Below, piece by piece: positions 35,105-46,939 of a stretch of DNA of 64,000 bases (positions within the stretch are counted from its first letter, which is position 1; every line of letters starts with the position of its first letter). The notes beneath the pieces were generated by a model. It saw nothing but the letters and a program-made list of their open reading frames with translations. It was not told the DNA's origin and did no database searches. The translations under genes and the position numbers were made by a program. Source of the stretch: Diplolepis rosae (taxonomy: Eukaryota > Arthropoda > Insecta > Hymenoptera > Diplolepididae); NCBI GenBank assembly GCA_030998225.1, contig JAPYXD010000704.1, forward strand, positions 15,719,501-15,783,500, read 5' to 3'.

Positions 35105-35718
35105 TAGGTTTGGTTTCGTCGGTCTTGCGGTAAATAAAACAACATTCTATAAAAAACTCCTTCATTATATTTGGTCAAAAATTCTCCTATGTTTCAACCT
35201 CACTGCGGGTCTTTTTCAAGGAATATATATGTCACTAAAAATTAAACAAATCAATTTACCATCAAATTTCTTTTTCCAAAGAGAACTATTTTATATGTTG
35301 TGTTGATATAATAAATAAGTACTTACATAAATTACAAAAAAACGAAAGCACACATGAAGATTCAGTCTTATTTTTGAAAATGTTATTAAAATTAAAGCCT
35401 CAAAGATTGAGGGCTTCAATAATTTAAAATTACATTATAATACGGTGTGTAAGTACAATCCGATGAAGCAACGCAAACTGTAGGATAGAGAGACGAAGAT
35501 ACGATAAATTGAATTAAATTCACCAACCTGCTAAAGCTTGAGAACACAAACTTGAAAATCATATGTTAAATAATGCCATGGCAAATTCGATTAATATTCA
35601 TAATTTCAGCCTTACAATTTATTGAAATATTAATATTTTTATTGATATAAATTGATTCAATAATTTTTCTTTAATGTTGCTTTATTGACCCTAAGACCGA
35701 CGAAACCAAACCTATATA
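35105..35718. mobile_element. MITE, 0.6 kb, ends ATAGGTTTGGTTTCGTCGGT
   Basis: The ends ATAGGTTTGGTTTCGTCGGT and ACCGACGAAACCAAACCTAT are exact inverted repeats. The interior is non-coding. It splits the 155-bp tandem array. Confidence 0.8.
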
Positions 35719-36019
35719 TGATATAATAATATAACGGTCGAAGAAATGGTCATCCGTTCTTTATAAAGGAAAACAAACAAACAAAAATTCTAGCCTATTG
35801 TTTGCAAATTTCTAAGTTTTTCGTTCATTTTATCCGGTTTTCTATATACAGTGAATTCTACATATTTTTTCCAATTCGTGTTGTTGCTTACTGGACTTCT
35901 TCACTTTGAATCGCAAGCAATAAGATAAGTTTTTGAGTTTCATTATTATCCTTATTTTAACTATCTTCTACATTTTTATCTTTTACGAAAATTTTGAATT
36001 AATCTTTTAATTTATGGCA

Positions 36020-36049
36020 CTGAAGAGGGCCCCCATATGTGGCCGAAAC
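36020..36049 (+). other. Possible degenerate hammerhead-like motif of a retroelement end
   Basis: CTGAAGAG, a GGCC...GGCC stem and CGAAAC follow in the order of a hammerhead core (CUGANGA, stem II, GAAA), as in Penelope-like elements. One extra G breaks the ideal stem. A more decayed relative is at 54458-54487. This is tentative. Confidence 0.3.
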
Positions 36050-36599
36050 GTTTGCCTTCTCTCTTTTTTTGCGTTTTTTATCGTAAGTAGCATTGATAAT
36101 ATTAATAGAAAAAAATAAAAAGAGGCTGACCCAATGCCAAAAAAATGAGAAATTAACAAAAATTCTGTGAATTTTTGGTCAATATAATAGCAGACATGTC
36201 ATCAAACATTTCACTTTACAGTTATTACTGTTGTAGATCTTTATGTAGTAAACCATTTTTGATCATAACTTTTATTCGTATCTCGTATAATTTAACTGGA
36301 AAATGGATATTGACTTTTTTCAAGTTTTAATATACTGTAACTTTCTTAAATTTATTTTAATTGCAAAATATTATCAGGTTAATTAGTAGAGATTTACGAG
36401 AATTATCAGAAACCAGTCTTAAAATTTTTGATTTTTCATAAAGTTTTTTTCAAAAACACAAAAAGGCTCCTATTTTGACAATTTTTGTCGGATGTAGCTG
36501 GTTAACGAACTTGTCTTTACTTTTTCAGCTGCGATAATGTATGCATAAGCTAAATTCAATCCGACAATTTTTTTCTATCCAGAGTTATCGAGTATATGA

Positions 36600-36640
36600 C
36601 CTATTACTACTGCAGACGGACAGACAGACAGACATCAGAC
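36600..36640. repeat. GACAGACA short tandem repeat
   Basis: ACAGACAGACAGACATCAGA and neighbours form a short 4-bp repeat within the 32.1-38.9 kb element. Confidence 0.7.
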
Positions 36641-37469
36641 AGACACTTTCGTAAAAACCGTTTTTTCTGACTCAGAGGATCTCAAAACGTAAAGATTTGA
36701 CGAAAATTCCGAAAATTATTTTTCAGATAAAACCAAAACCTTAATGCTCATATGATGAGAATCTAAAAGACATCAAATTTAGATCTTTCTTAATAATATT
36801 AATATAACTCTAAAATTAATTAACATTGTCAAAAGTCTGTAGTCTCATTTCAAAGGTAAGTTTTCATAGTATTTTTCTAACTAATTAAGATGTTTTTGGA
36901 ATTTTTCTGCTAGATTCTGCTCTAGAATAAAAATGGTAATGAAAAATCATCAAATTTCAAATGATGATTGTACTACATTCATTTGAAGAATTCAAAAAAT
37001 CCAAACTATTAATATTTTGATAACAATTTCTAAATTTATTAAAATATGATATACATCGATTTTTAAAAACTTCTTGAAGAAGCTACATATTTTAAAAATT
37101 GCATGACTTTTTTGAATTCTGTTCAACCCCAAGATAGAATCCAGAAAATAATTTCTAAAAATATTTTGATTAAGTTAAGAAATCACTATGAAGACATACT
37201 GAAAAAACCTTTTGAAATCTAAATCTAAATTAAAATTTCTTTTGTAATATCTTTCTATAAAATAAAACACTTTGACGAAAGTTGAAACTCCAGGTCAATC
37301 TGTAATTTCCGATGGCAGTTTATATATATGTATACATACGAATTGTCATGTAAAAGATGTTAAATTCCAAAAAATTGTATTCAATGTATTTTATTTTTTA
37401 GTAACCGTTTGTCGACTTAGCTTCATATCAAGAAAAGTTTGAGGTGTAAATTCACATATAATTTATGTA

Positions 37470-38215
37470 TTTTCTTAAATCAGCAAACACTTCATTTACA
37501 TTCATCTATTGAAATTGCCATATGTCTTAGGTAAAAAAAGATAATTTTGCTTCCAAAAATAGAAAAATTATTATTGAAGAGATCATTTCAAAGAAAAGAG
37601 ATTAATTTCCAAGAAAAATATTTGAAGCATAAGAAAAAATAAATTAAACAAATTTTATTTTTACCCCGACTTTTTTTCTTATCGCTTCAAACTAAATTTT
37701 AAAAAAAATGATGTGATTCAAATAAATCAAGAATCGTTTTTTCAGGAAAAAGACCTAATACAACCTAGCCGTTTCCATATTTCTAAAATGAATAAGTTTT
37801 TACCAAATTCAGTAATTTTTTTACAAGAATTTTGTTTTGGAAATTTGATTTCTAATGCTTTTAGCCATTAAAGAATTTATTATAATTTCCAAAAAATGGA
37901 AACGGTTAAGTTGTAGAAAGACTTTTTCTTAAAAAAATTATCCGTGATTTCACAAAATCACATCATTTTCTAAAATTTGGTATGAAGCGATAAGAAAACT
38001 AGTCCGGGTAAAAATAAAATTTGTTAAATGCATTATTTTTTTATGTTTTAATTTTTTTTCTTGGAAACTAATCTCTTTTCTTCCAAATGATCTCTTCAAT
38101 AATAATATTGCTATTCTTGAAAAAAAATTTATCTATTTTTGCCTGAAGTCTAATTTTTGTGGATGAACTACCTGAAATCAGCAAAAACTTCATTTACATT
38201 TATTTATCGAAATTT
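37470..38215. mobile_element. Foldback element, about 740 bp
   Basis: The arms pair over about 350 bp each, centred near 37835: AATCAGCAAACACTTCATTT at 37477 reappears almost unchanged at about 38177, and CGTTTCCAT at 37769 pairs with ATGGAAACG near 37898. About two thirds of a second copy lies at 42494-42930, inside the P/THAP9 element. Confidence 0.65.
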
Positions 38216-38900
38216 TCATACCAAAGATGTTACCTATTACAAAAATGTTCAAACCCTTCATTTTTTAAACTTGTATTTCATCTTGAATGATATCTTATTA
38301 TAAAATATTCTCTACATAATTTAAAGAAAAAATGCTGAAATCGATATTTTTTTCGAATCTTTAAGCATTTATTGACTTTAAATTTCATTAAAAAATTATT
38401 TTTCAAGTATTTAAATCATCTTAAAATTTCAAAAAATCTTTTAGATACTTATTTCACATCAATATTTTTCAAAGTATATAGAAAAAAAGTGTAATTTTTT
38501 TAATGTTATATTTCGTAATTTTGAATTCTGCGTCTATTTCGCGCCTCCTTTGCATGAAGTCGAGAAAAATACAATTTCTGATTTTAACTCGACAACCGAC
38601 AGCGTGAAATCGAAGCGAGTTAGTGGGGATACACTGACATGACGCGTTTCATTGTGTGTGCTCCCACATATTATTATGACAGCGCGGACCTTTAATTTTA
38701 GTTCGAAAAAGATCCGAAAAAGCTGTACGCAATTGGGGGCGCTGCAAAAGTGATAAACAGTAGCTCTGTTTTACCCTTCAAGTAGTAGCATGAACCTTTC
38801 ATTTTAGTTCCCAAGAGCATTTCGCAATAGGGCGCGCTGCGAAAAATCACTCGAAATTGAATACATTACCTTAGCAATCTCCCAACTCATCTCTGGTATT

Positions 38901-39791
38901 AGATAAAATTTGAAAAATCTACACAGGATTTAGATTGCACATGAATTTATTAGGGACAATAATAATTTGAAAATCGCAATTGTAAAATCCATATTTTGAA
39001 AATATACAACACAGAAAATAAAAAAACCTTCTTTTAAATGTTTTTACACAAGATGCTTTTTTATAATAATGCAATTTTTTAATGTACATTTCAAACTTTA
39101 GTTTCATTAAACTTCATACGTAGTTATAATAAAAATGTATACTAAATATTAATTAATAATTATATTATGTATATCAACAATCATAATTATAATAATTTAT
39201 TAATTAATTATATTAATTTAAAAAAATATTTTATGAATAATTTATGAAAAACGTTGATTTATTTTTACTTGAGTAAGGCTGAAAAACTTTATTGACGACA
39301 CTTACTCTCACAAGCTCTGAATAACTCTTGCAGTCACTATATAAGAAAGTTCCAAGTTTTATGTCTGAGGTTTGTAAGCGAGCGTGTGCGTGATTCGACG
39401 AAAGCGTATCGTACTATGTATAAGTGTAGTTATTAGGTTTTATATGTAAGGTTATATGTTTGAGTGTATATTTGTGATTTAGAATATGATTGGCTACAAC
39501 TGAATGGTGTGAATGTATTTGTATTCTGTTTATGTATGTATGTATCGGAATTCCTGCCTAATGGAAGGCTCGAGGTAAGAATTTTTTTTTTAATTTAAGA
39601 GAACCATACCATTGCCAGTACAAATAATACGCCCGATGCTCATTTTACTTAACTACGGTTTATTTGAAGCACCTCAAGCGTCGATGATATGCTTATACAT
39701 TTCATGTTAAACCACTGACGCATGTTGGTGCTCTCTCGTCGATAACTTTTTACTTAACTCCTTACTGTTCCCTATGTAACACTTATTGTAA
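38901..39791. other. AT-rich part of the large TA-flanked element, no gene
   Basis: Nothing recognised. A TTAATTAAT-rich stretch lies at 39150-39230. Confidence 0.35.
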
Positions 39792-40680
39792 CAGTAAAAC
39801 CCCGTTTATCGCAACACCCGTTTATCGCAACTCCCGTTTATCGCAACTTGTCTCTCCCGTTTATCGCAATAAACTTTACTATTTTTTCCCCCTCTTATTA
39901 GTAGAAGGAGTGGTCACGTGATTCTTAAGGATAGGCGGGAATACCCCTCACTTTTAAATTTGTGATGCATATATTTATATGAATTTTCGTATATTAGGGA
40001 GATATGAAATTATTTGTTGCCATTAATTTATTAAAAGGATTTCATTACATTTTTTTAAGCGTCTTTGGAATCCGTACTTATTTTGAGAGGTACATTTTTT
40101 ATCTCATGAAATGCATAAATGTTTTTGAAATTCTTCATTTAGCAGTTCTTTCCAAACTATCGTTTATGTATATATTGCTACATATTTGTGTTTTATATGT
40201 AAGAGAAAAATATATAAATTTTTCACATTTCAATGTATATTATTATGACAAATTATAGCATGAATTGTGCCTAGTACAGCAATCGCTTTACCAATTGCGA
40301 ATCAATTGTTTTACAAAATGCGGGAATATTTCTACTGAAAAAAATCCAATCATGCATTCGAAAATTATGAGAGAAATATGTAAGCTTTAAAGTAATTAAA
40401 ATGTATTGTTTGTACTAGTCGTTTACGTACCATCGTTCGGTTCCACGTTTTCACTCATTTATAATTGCACATATAATGACAATAAAAAAACGCATTCGAG
40501 GTTATTGGAACACGACTGTAAACAATGATAAACAGCGAAAGCGCGTGAAACTATTCGTTTAGGCGCATATGCTGATAATCAGTTGTTCAAGCTGGTGGCG
40601 AAGAAGTGGGAACCCCTCCGTTTTTGCGATAAACGGGAGGCATTTGATTGGAAGGTGTTGCGATAAATGGGGTTTTACTG
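39792..40680. mobile_element. CAGTAAAACC-ended element (pogo/Tigger-like ends), 889 bp
   Basis: The ends CAGTAAAACCCCGTTTATCG and CGATAAATGGGGTTTTACTG are inverted. Next to the left end stand four direct copies of CCCGTTTATCGCAA (39801-39870), and one inverted copy (TTGCGATAAACGGG) stands near the right end. CAGT ends with TA next to the right side fit pogo-like elements. The short open frame at 40004-40258 matches no family I know, so it is probably non-autonomous. Confidence 0.65.
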
Positions 40681-41014
40681 TATTGACTTTGGGTGAATTA
40701 GGTATTTATCAAATTCATTTTACCCGACTAGGATTTAATAGATGTTCAAATGTCCTTATGTCCCAAGTTTAATCGACAGAGTTGAGTAAAATTACTTCAA
40801 CTATTTTTTTCCGTGTAGCTATCCAGCATAGTGGCGACAGACATGCAAGACAAAGGGATGGAAAATATGTCCATATTTCTTTTAGCCGCTATTCGATTAT
40901 TCTTGTGCGATAAATAATGTTTCTCCGATTAAAAGTTCTTCGCGTTTATTAGGCTAACTTAACCTATATTAAAATTCGAAATTACGCATGCAGCGAGCCT
41001 GTAGATAGTTGTAG

Positions 41015-42493
41015 CGTTGAGTGAAGATAGGTATAGAGGAGACATCCAGGGCGATTGAATGGTCCAAACCTTGCGGGGAAAGATGCCAGGGGTAGGTAAA
41101 GTTCCGAAACCAACCACGGGGATCGACACTTTCGAAAGTCAACAAAATCTCACGGATAAGAAGTAAGTTGTAGGAGTAAGGACCAAACTTGCGTTGGTGA
41201 GTCTGCTGTATTCATGATGGGTCAGGTAGTCCTCGTCGATTCAACCCTAGCTTGTCGACAGAATTTCACAAAATAGCTTTTTACTCTTTTCCTTCTACTT
41301 CGCTCTTTACTAGTCTTTTCCTAAAATCGGATATATATATCGGATATATATATATATATATTTAAAAAAAAAAAAATATATATATAAAATTAAAATAGTA
41401 GATTGTATTGACCCTTGATTTAATTCATAATACTTCTAAAGCCAATGCAAACGTACCAAGTATTATGAATTATATATATAAAATAATACATAAAAGAGTA
41501 TACATAAAATATTTTATGTTATAATTTTTATAATATAATATATAAAAGAATATATATATAAATATCAAATATATATAAGTAAACCATGTATTAAAATCAA
41601 CAATTTCTTTTTTGAAATTTATTACATATTTATTGACAAATTGTTTTCAATATTCCTTCATTATCTAGATTATAATACTGAAGACATATAGACAATGGAA
41701 ATAAATTATCAATGATGATATTTTGAAAGTTTAATTTTCATACAATATAATTTTCGTTTATACAATACGGTTACAAAGTTAATATTATTCTCTATAGGGA
41801 TACAATAAAAATTGATTTTTTAAAAAAATTTACAATTCTTAGAAAAATTAAAACTAAAACAAAGTATTGCTCTTAATATATAATAATTTTTTAGAGAATG
41901 TAAATGACCAGCTTCAGATCTGAAGTTGTTTTATAGACTTTGACAGTAAGAAAGGAAAGAAGTAAAAAAGTATATATAAAATATTTTATATTATAATTTT
42001 TATAATATAAAATATAATATAATACATAATATTATATATATATATATATAAAATATTATGTATTATATTATATTTTATATTATAAATTTTATAATATATA
42101 TATAAAATATTTTATATTATAAATTTTGTATTATAATATATAAAAGAATATATATAAATATTAAATATATATAAATAAACCATGTATTAAAATTAACAAT
42201 TTTTTTTTATGAAATTTATTACATATTTATTAACAAATTGTTTTCAATATTCTTTCATTATCTTGATTACAATACTGAAGACATAGACAATGGAAATTAA
42301 TTATCAATGATGATATTTTGAAAGTTTAATATTCATACAATATAGTTTTCGTTTATACAATACGGTTACAAAGTTAATATTATTCTCTATAGGGATACAA
42401 TAATAATTGCTTTTTTAAAGAAATTTACAATTCTTAGAGAAATTAAAATTAAAACCAAGTATTGCTCTTAATATATAATAATTTGTTACAGAA
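41015..42493. repeat. Left long terminal inverted repeat of the P/THAP9 element
   Basis: It pairs with 47995-49475. It consists of a unique outer 330 bp (GAGTGAAGATAGGTATAGAG onward), (TA)n runs, and two tandem sub-repeats of about 500 bp, each carrying ACAATACGGTTACAAAGTTA and CTTCAGTATT-type words in order (41580-41980 and 42180-42490). Confidence 0.8.
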
Positions 42494-42930
42494 TGTTAGA
42501 GAAAAAAGATTGTCTACAACTTGACCGTTTCCGATTTTTGAAAATGAATTCTTTAATGGCTGAAATTATAAAAAAACAGTTTTTCAAAACAAAATTTATA
42601 TAACCAAATTGCTGTATTTGATAATAATTAATTCAATTTCAGAAATAGGAAACGGTCGAGTTGTAGAGAATCTTTTTTCTAAAAAAATTAACAGTGACTT
42701 ATTAGAATCGCATCATTTTTTAAAATTTGGCTCGAAGCGATAAGAAAATAAGTTTGGGCAAAAATAAAATTTATTAATAACATTATTTATTTGCGTTTCA
42801 AACTTTTTCATGAAAAATAATCTTGTCTCTTTCAAATTAGCCCTTCAATAATAATATTGCTATTCCTGAAAGCAAAATTATCTATTTTTGCCTGAGGTTT
42901 AATTTTCGTGATCGTACTACCTTAATAGTG
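42494..42930. repeat. Partial foldback copy inside the P/THAP9 element
   Basis: It matches the centre and right arm of the 37470-38215 foldback (GAAACGGTCGAGTTGTAGA, GAAGCGATAAGAAAA, TATTTTTGCCTGAGGTTTAA). Confidence 0.65.
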
Positions 42931-43196
42931 ATTATTTGAATTTATTTGCTACATTTCAATTTTTTACTCTAAAGGTTTTTTTTACGCGTTTTTACTAGAA
43001 GTTGTTATTATTTTTAAGAAATATTTGAACACTACAGCAAAAAAAAAGTCTAGCTTCAGCTTCATGCTTATTCGTGGCAGTGTTTTTTTAAGCGAGGGTC
43101 ATTACTCTTTAAAGGCTTGCGCGATCTTTTTTTCGTTTGCCTCTTGTCTATAGATTCCCATTTCAAACCACGAGATACCCTCGAGACAACTAGTTT

Positions 43197-46100
43197 TCAA
43201 AGTAAGAAAAGTCTGTGCTTTTTGCAAGCTGTCTGAAACCATGTAGGATATTTTTCATTAGTTTTTTGTATAATATACTTTTCCAATTTTTCAATTTGAC
43301 CATAATCTGAACGCACATAAGCATATCTTTCAGCCAAAGCATTTAACTGCAATTCACAGACTTTTCGATACTCTTCGGTAACTACTGTCAGATTTCCCGT
43401 GGAAAATATATCACCAGAATCATCTTTCGTTGGATAAGCTTTAAAGTGCGTAAGTAACTGATGTCCGAACTTTATTTGTTTACTACTATCAACAAGAGTT
43501 AAAAGACACTCTTTACAGTCCTGAAATCGTTTCCTAAGTGCAGAAACAGAAAATCCTGCAAAGTAAGAAATTGCATTATCTTGCAGTGTCACTATTTTAC
43601 AACAATTTAGGATGCTTTCCAATTCTTCTAGATTATCTTTGATGTCTTCATGTTCGTTATCGGTCTCAGTAACTGTTTCGTTAATAATGTCCTGTTCAAA
43701 TTCATCATCGTCGTCAGTGTCTATGGCTGTGTCTACAACGTTGATAACATCAGTTTTACAGTTATCATACGAAGGTGTTTCTTGTGTAGAATAATTATTA
43801 CTGTTAGAAATTTTATAGTCAAATGATTCATTTAATCTACCAGCACTGACAAATAATTGTTCATCGTCATCTATTTCACAATTTGCAGATGTCGGAGGAG
43901 TTAGAAGACGATTCATTACAACGTATTGCAAATTTTGTCGAAATTGACTTGCAGTGGGATTATTACCGTATGTGACACGTTGCCTTAAAACAGAAAATAG
44001 ATTTTCAATGGGATCTTGTTGCAAACGGCTTGTTAATAGATAATGAACTCCTTCCTCTTGTAGATCTTTCCACAATTGTAAAACTGCTGTCAGAGTTATT
44101 TTCATTGATATAAAAGTTGGAGGTGGCTTTGATTCTGGATTACTCATTTTCCACGTGTCAATCCAAGTAAGAGCATCTCTTAATGTTTGTTCAACTTCAT
44201 TATTTTTTCTACTTAAGGGTCTTCTCAAAGGATTGGGGTCACGAATTGTTCTGCTATTCATACAATCAAACAAATCGTTCATTTTCTTAATGAATGTCCC
44301 AAGTGAACGTGCTTCTTTTTTCGAAATGTTACTGCAACTATTTATTAAATTTGACAAAGTTAAAAGTGCTGTGGAAACGTCATTACTATAAACTTGAGTT
44401 GCTAATTTTACATTCATTAAATCGAAAGGACCTGGAAATAAATGTGTTTCCGTTAGTTTAGGACACGCACGAACGATACCCTGGGAATCCTCTCGATATA
44501 ATTGAACAAGGGTATTCCAGGAGATTTTTTCTCCTTTTTCCCCAAATAGAATATCATGTTTTTTATGAGTATTCCTGAAGGTTTTCAGTAGGTGAACCCA
44601 ATCGAAAAGAGCATAAATTTTCTTTCCGTTTAAATTGATGAAAGGTTTATTCACGGTAACCCCTAAGTTTTTGAACATTTTTCGATTTGGAGCACCTTGA
44701 TCGCAAACACTTGCTTTTACATCTAAACTAATTTTCAAAAGCTCCGAAACGACTGATCGCCATACCTTTTCTAGCATTTCAGCTTTAATAGGGCCAGCTG
44801 ATAAATAATACGCAACAGGCAGTTTCCAATTGTATGTTAATCCGCGTACCATAAATACCAATACATGAGATGCTTGTTCTGAATTTCTACTCCCAAACTC
44901 ACCAAGATCTTGAAGTCCTTCTTCGAAATCCCATTCTTTATCATAACAAACCCATTTTTTTATCATCATTTCGTCAAAGATCACAACACATTTTTTTTCC
45001 ATTTCTGACATAGTTTTAACGAAGCTACTGAATTGTTTTATGACTGCATTGTCTATCCCGGCTTTCATACGCAACACGCTCACCCATCTTTGCACGGTTC
45101 TAACCGATGGTAATTTAAATCCCATTTTTTTAAATGCTTTATATTGTCTCGGAGATCTGTAGTACATAGCTAAAGAAAGTTCTTTCTCTTTTAGTGTCCA
45201 CATTTTTTTTCTCCCCCTTTTTAATTGCATTTTAACTAGAATTCGAGGCACTCCTATTATAAATTTATCTAATTGAGCAATGAATTGTTTCGAAGAGCTA
45301 GTAAATCGTGGCCTTTTCATTCCCCTAAGCTGCCTCTTTAGTTTTCGATATTTTTCTTTCAATGTCACCAGCTCATCATCATAGAGCGTGGCCTTCATTA
45401 GCTGATGAACTGACCGACATAATATGTTTATCATGATGCGAAAGTGACATATTACAATTGTGAAAAAAACTACTAGGGAAACACAAGCCTGAAGGTTAGG
45501 AATGTTAGGCAAGTCCTTATTATAGATCTCTCCATTTCCATCAATTAATCTTGCACGTTTCGCGAGTGAAGCTGTGTCTAAAATATCGTTTGAATTCGAA
45601 CGAATTTTCTTCGTAGCAGAAATATTTTTTACATAAGTCGCTGGAACCGATTCACACGGATTTTGCGGCGCATTAACAGGAGTTATATTTTCTAGATTTA
45701 CATTACTTTTATGTATCCCATCTATAACGTCGTTGGAACAGAGAGATGTTCTTGGCGGCACAAAAGTATGTACTAAATAATTAGCTGGAAGCGACTGATG
45801 ATTCTCATTTTGAAGAGCGCTGGCAAGAGAAGTTGGATTGTCCACATTTCTATTATTTTCCTTATCCGCATCTACTTCATACAGATTAGGAATAGCCTTA
45901 AAATTCAAAGACTTCTTAGTTTTGTTGGTAAAAGCCTCATCAGGAAAGTGGAGTGAGCAAACTCTTCGATTACTTAACTCTTTGTCTTCCAAATCGAAAA
46001 GTGAATCGTTACCGCTACGAAGAATCCACTCCAAACACCTATATAAAATATTAAAATTTTTGCTTGATACCACACCACTATTTTATATTCCGATTTTTCA

Positions 46101-46734
46101 TAAATAAATTAAAAGAAGATTTTTTATGTCCAGGAAGTTAGCACCGCCATTTTGTTTAAAAAAAAAAACAAAAGCTGTGCTGAATTGCCCTAAGTTTGTA
46201 ATGAATTTTGCCGCAAACAATTTTTGAAAAAAATAAAAATTAGGACCGAAATTTTGAAAAACGTTTTTTTACCAGCACCGACATTTTGTTTTTTTGAAAA
46301 AACAAAATTTATTCTGATTTTTGCTGAGCGAGCTTATTAAATCTCTTCCTCAAAAATTTTCTCTCAAACGCATCCTTTTGAAAGTAAATACTTTTTTGTC
46401 AATTTCGAAATTTGCATAAACATATAATTTCCAAAAATGTGAATTTTGAAAAAAAAAAGTTCTGCTGAGTTGTGCTAGGCGAGCTTATTAAATCTCTTCC
46501 TCAACAATTTTCTCTCAGACGCATCCTTTTGAAAACAAATACTTTTTTGTCAATTTCGAAATTTGTTTAAATATATAATTTTCAAAAACGCGAATTTCGA
46601 ACAAAATAAAAAATGGTTAAATGTTTAATCATAAAAAAATCTTACAAATTTTTATCATGGACTGGGAACCGATGAAATGACACTCCTTTCATGACACCAT
46701 ACTTGCTCATGCAATTCTTGAATTTGCACAACAT
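43197..46734 (-). CDS. P/THAP9-type transposase, two exons, 976 aa
   Basis: Exon 1 is 46646-46734 (ATG at 46734-46732, donor GTAAGA). Exon 2 is 46038-43197 (acceptor TATAG). Joined, they are 2931 bp with no internal stop. The THAP finger spans the junction: MLCKFKNCMSK (C-x4-C), SFHRFPVHDKN, then CLEWILRSG, VCSLHF and AIPNLY within about 80 residues. A Lys/Arg-rich and coiled-coil region lies near 245-275. The RNase H-like core follows with FDEMM (Asp about 385), CDQGAPNR (Asp about 476), the GTP-binding-type FDWVHLLKTFRN (about 508) and DPIENLFSVLR (Glu about 708), matching known P/THAP9 motifs. The longest single-exon frame would start at 46073, but that drops the first finger cysteines, so the spliced start is preferred. 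Near residue 215-240 a hydrophobic stretch could be an unspliced intron. It catalyses cut-and-paste of its own element and is plausibly functional. Confidence 0.85.
46310..46605. repeat. Direct repeat, about 145 bp, two copies
   Basis: Copies at about 46315-46455 and 46460-46600 share GCGAGCTTATTAAATCTCTT and ACTTTTTTGTCAATTTCGAA. They lie in the intron of the transposase gene and may be regulatory or merely duplicated. Confidence 0.7.
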
Positions 46735-46939
46735 AGTTCTTTTTTACACTTTTTGTATTAGAACGCACTTTTCATTCATTCACTGAGATCACTGAGATTT
46801 TCCACGAAAATTTTTTACTCTTGTACTTGATACAACTGTTTTTCTCGAAGCGTCAGTAGCTACTGACAATTAGGAAAAAGAGTGTTGAAATGAATTTTTA
46901 TGATTGAAAAATTCAGGTATTTTTCTTGGCTTTCTAAAT

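Larger units (their letters stand above)
32135..38900. mobile_element. Long palindrome-rich element, 6.8 kb, no coding capacity
   Basis: AGAGATGAGTTGGGAGATTG (about 32139) is exactly inverted at about 38872-38893. Further in, ATGTCTTCATAGTGATTT (33122), with the following 85 bp up to GGGGTTGAAC (33200), is inverted at 37115-37200. Other internal repeats include the 37470-38215 foldback and three loosely similar blocks at about 33390-33530, 33830-33990 and 37380-37480. TTGCATTGGCTTTAG and AAATCAAGGGTCA near 33554-33610 are shared with the P/THAP9 element's terminal repeats (about 49041 and 49074). No protein was recognised. Confidence 0.5.
28961..40815. mobile_element. Large TA-flanked TIR element (11.9 kb) filled by nested insertions
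   Basis: The left end CACGGAGAAAAATAGTTGAA (28961) and the complement of the right end, CACGGAAAAAAATAGTTGAA (to 40815), continue as about 75 bp of inverted repeat (GTAATTTTACTCAACT, later TTGGGACATA.GGACA). TA lies on both sides (28959-28960 and 40816-40817). Removing the TTAA MITE, the deleted hAT, the 6.8 kb palindrome element and the CAGTAAAACC element leaves roughly 1.8 kb of own sequence with no recognisable gene. Small relatives are at 15743, 49867 and 52643. Confidence 0.65.

Noticed and set aside
39801..39870. CRISPR-like direct repeats
   Set aside because: The spacing is a few bases and the units lie inside a eukaryotic transposon end.
43612..44391. + strand open frames inside 43-46 kb
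   Set aside because: Antisense shadows of the P/THAP9 transposase.
46073..46107. ATG 46073 as transposase start
   Set aside because: It omits the first two zinc-binding Cys; a spliced exon 1 with matching phase gives the full THAP finger.
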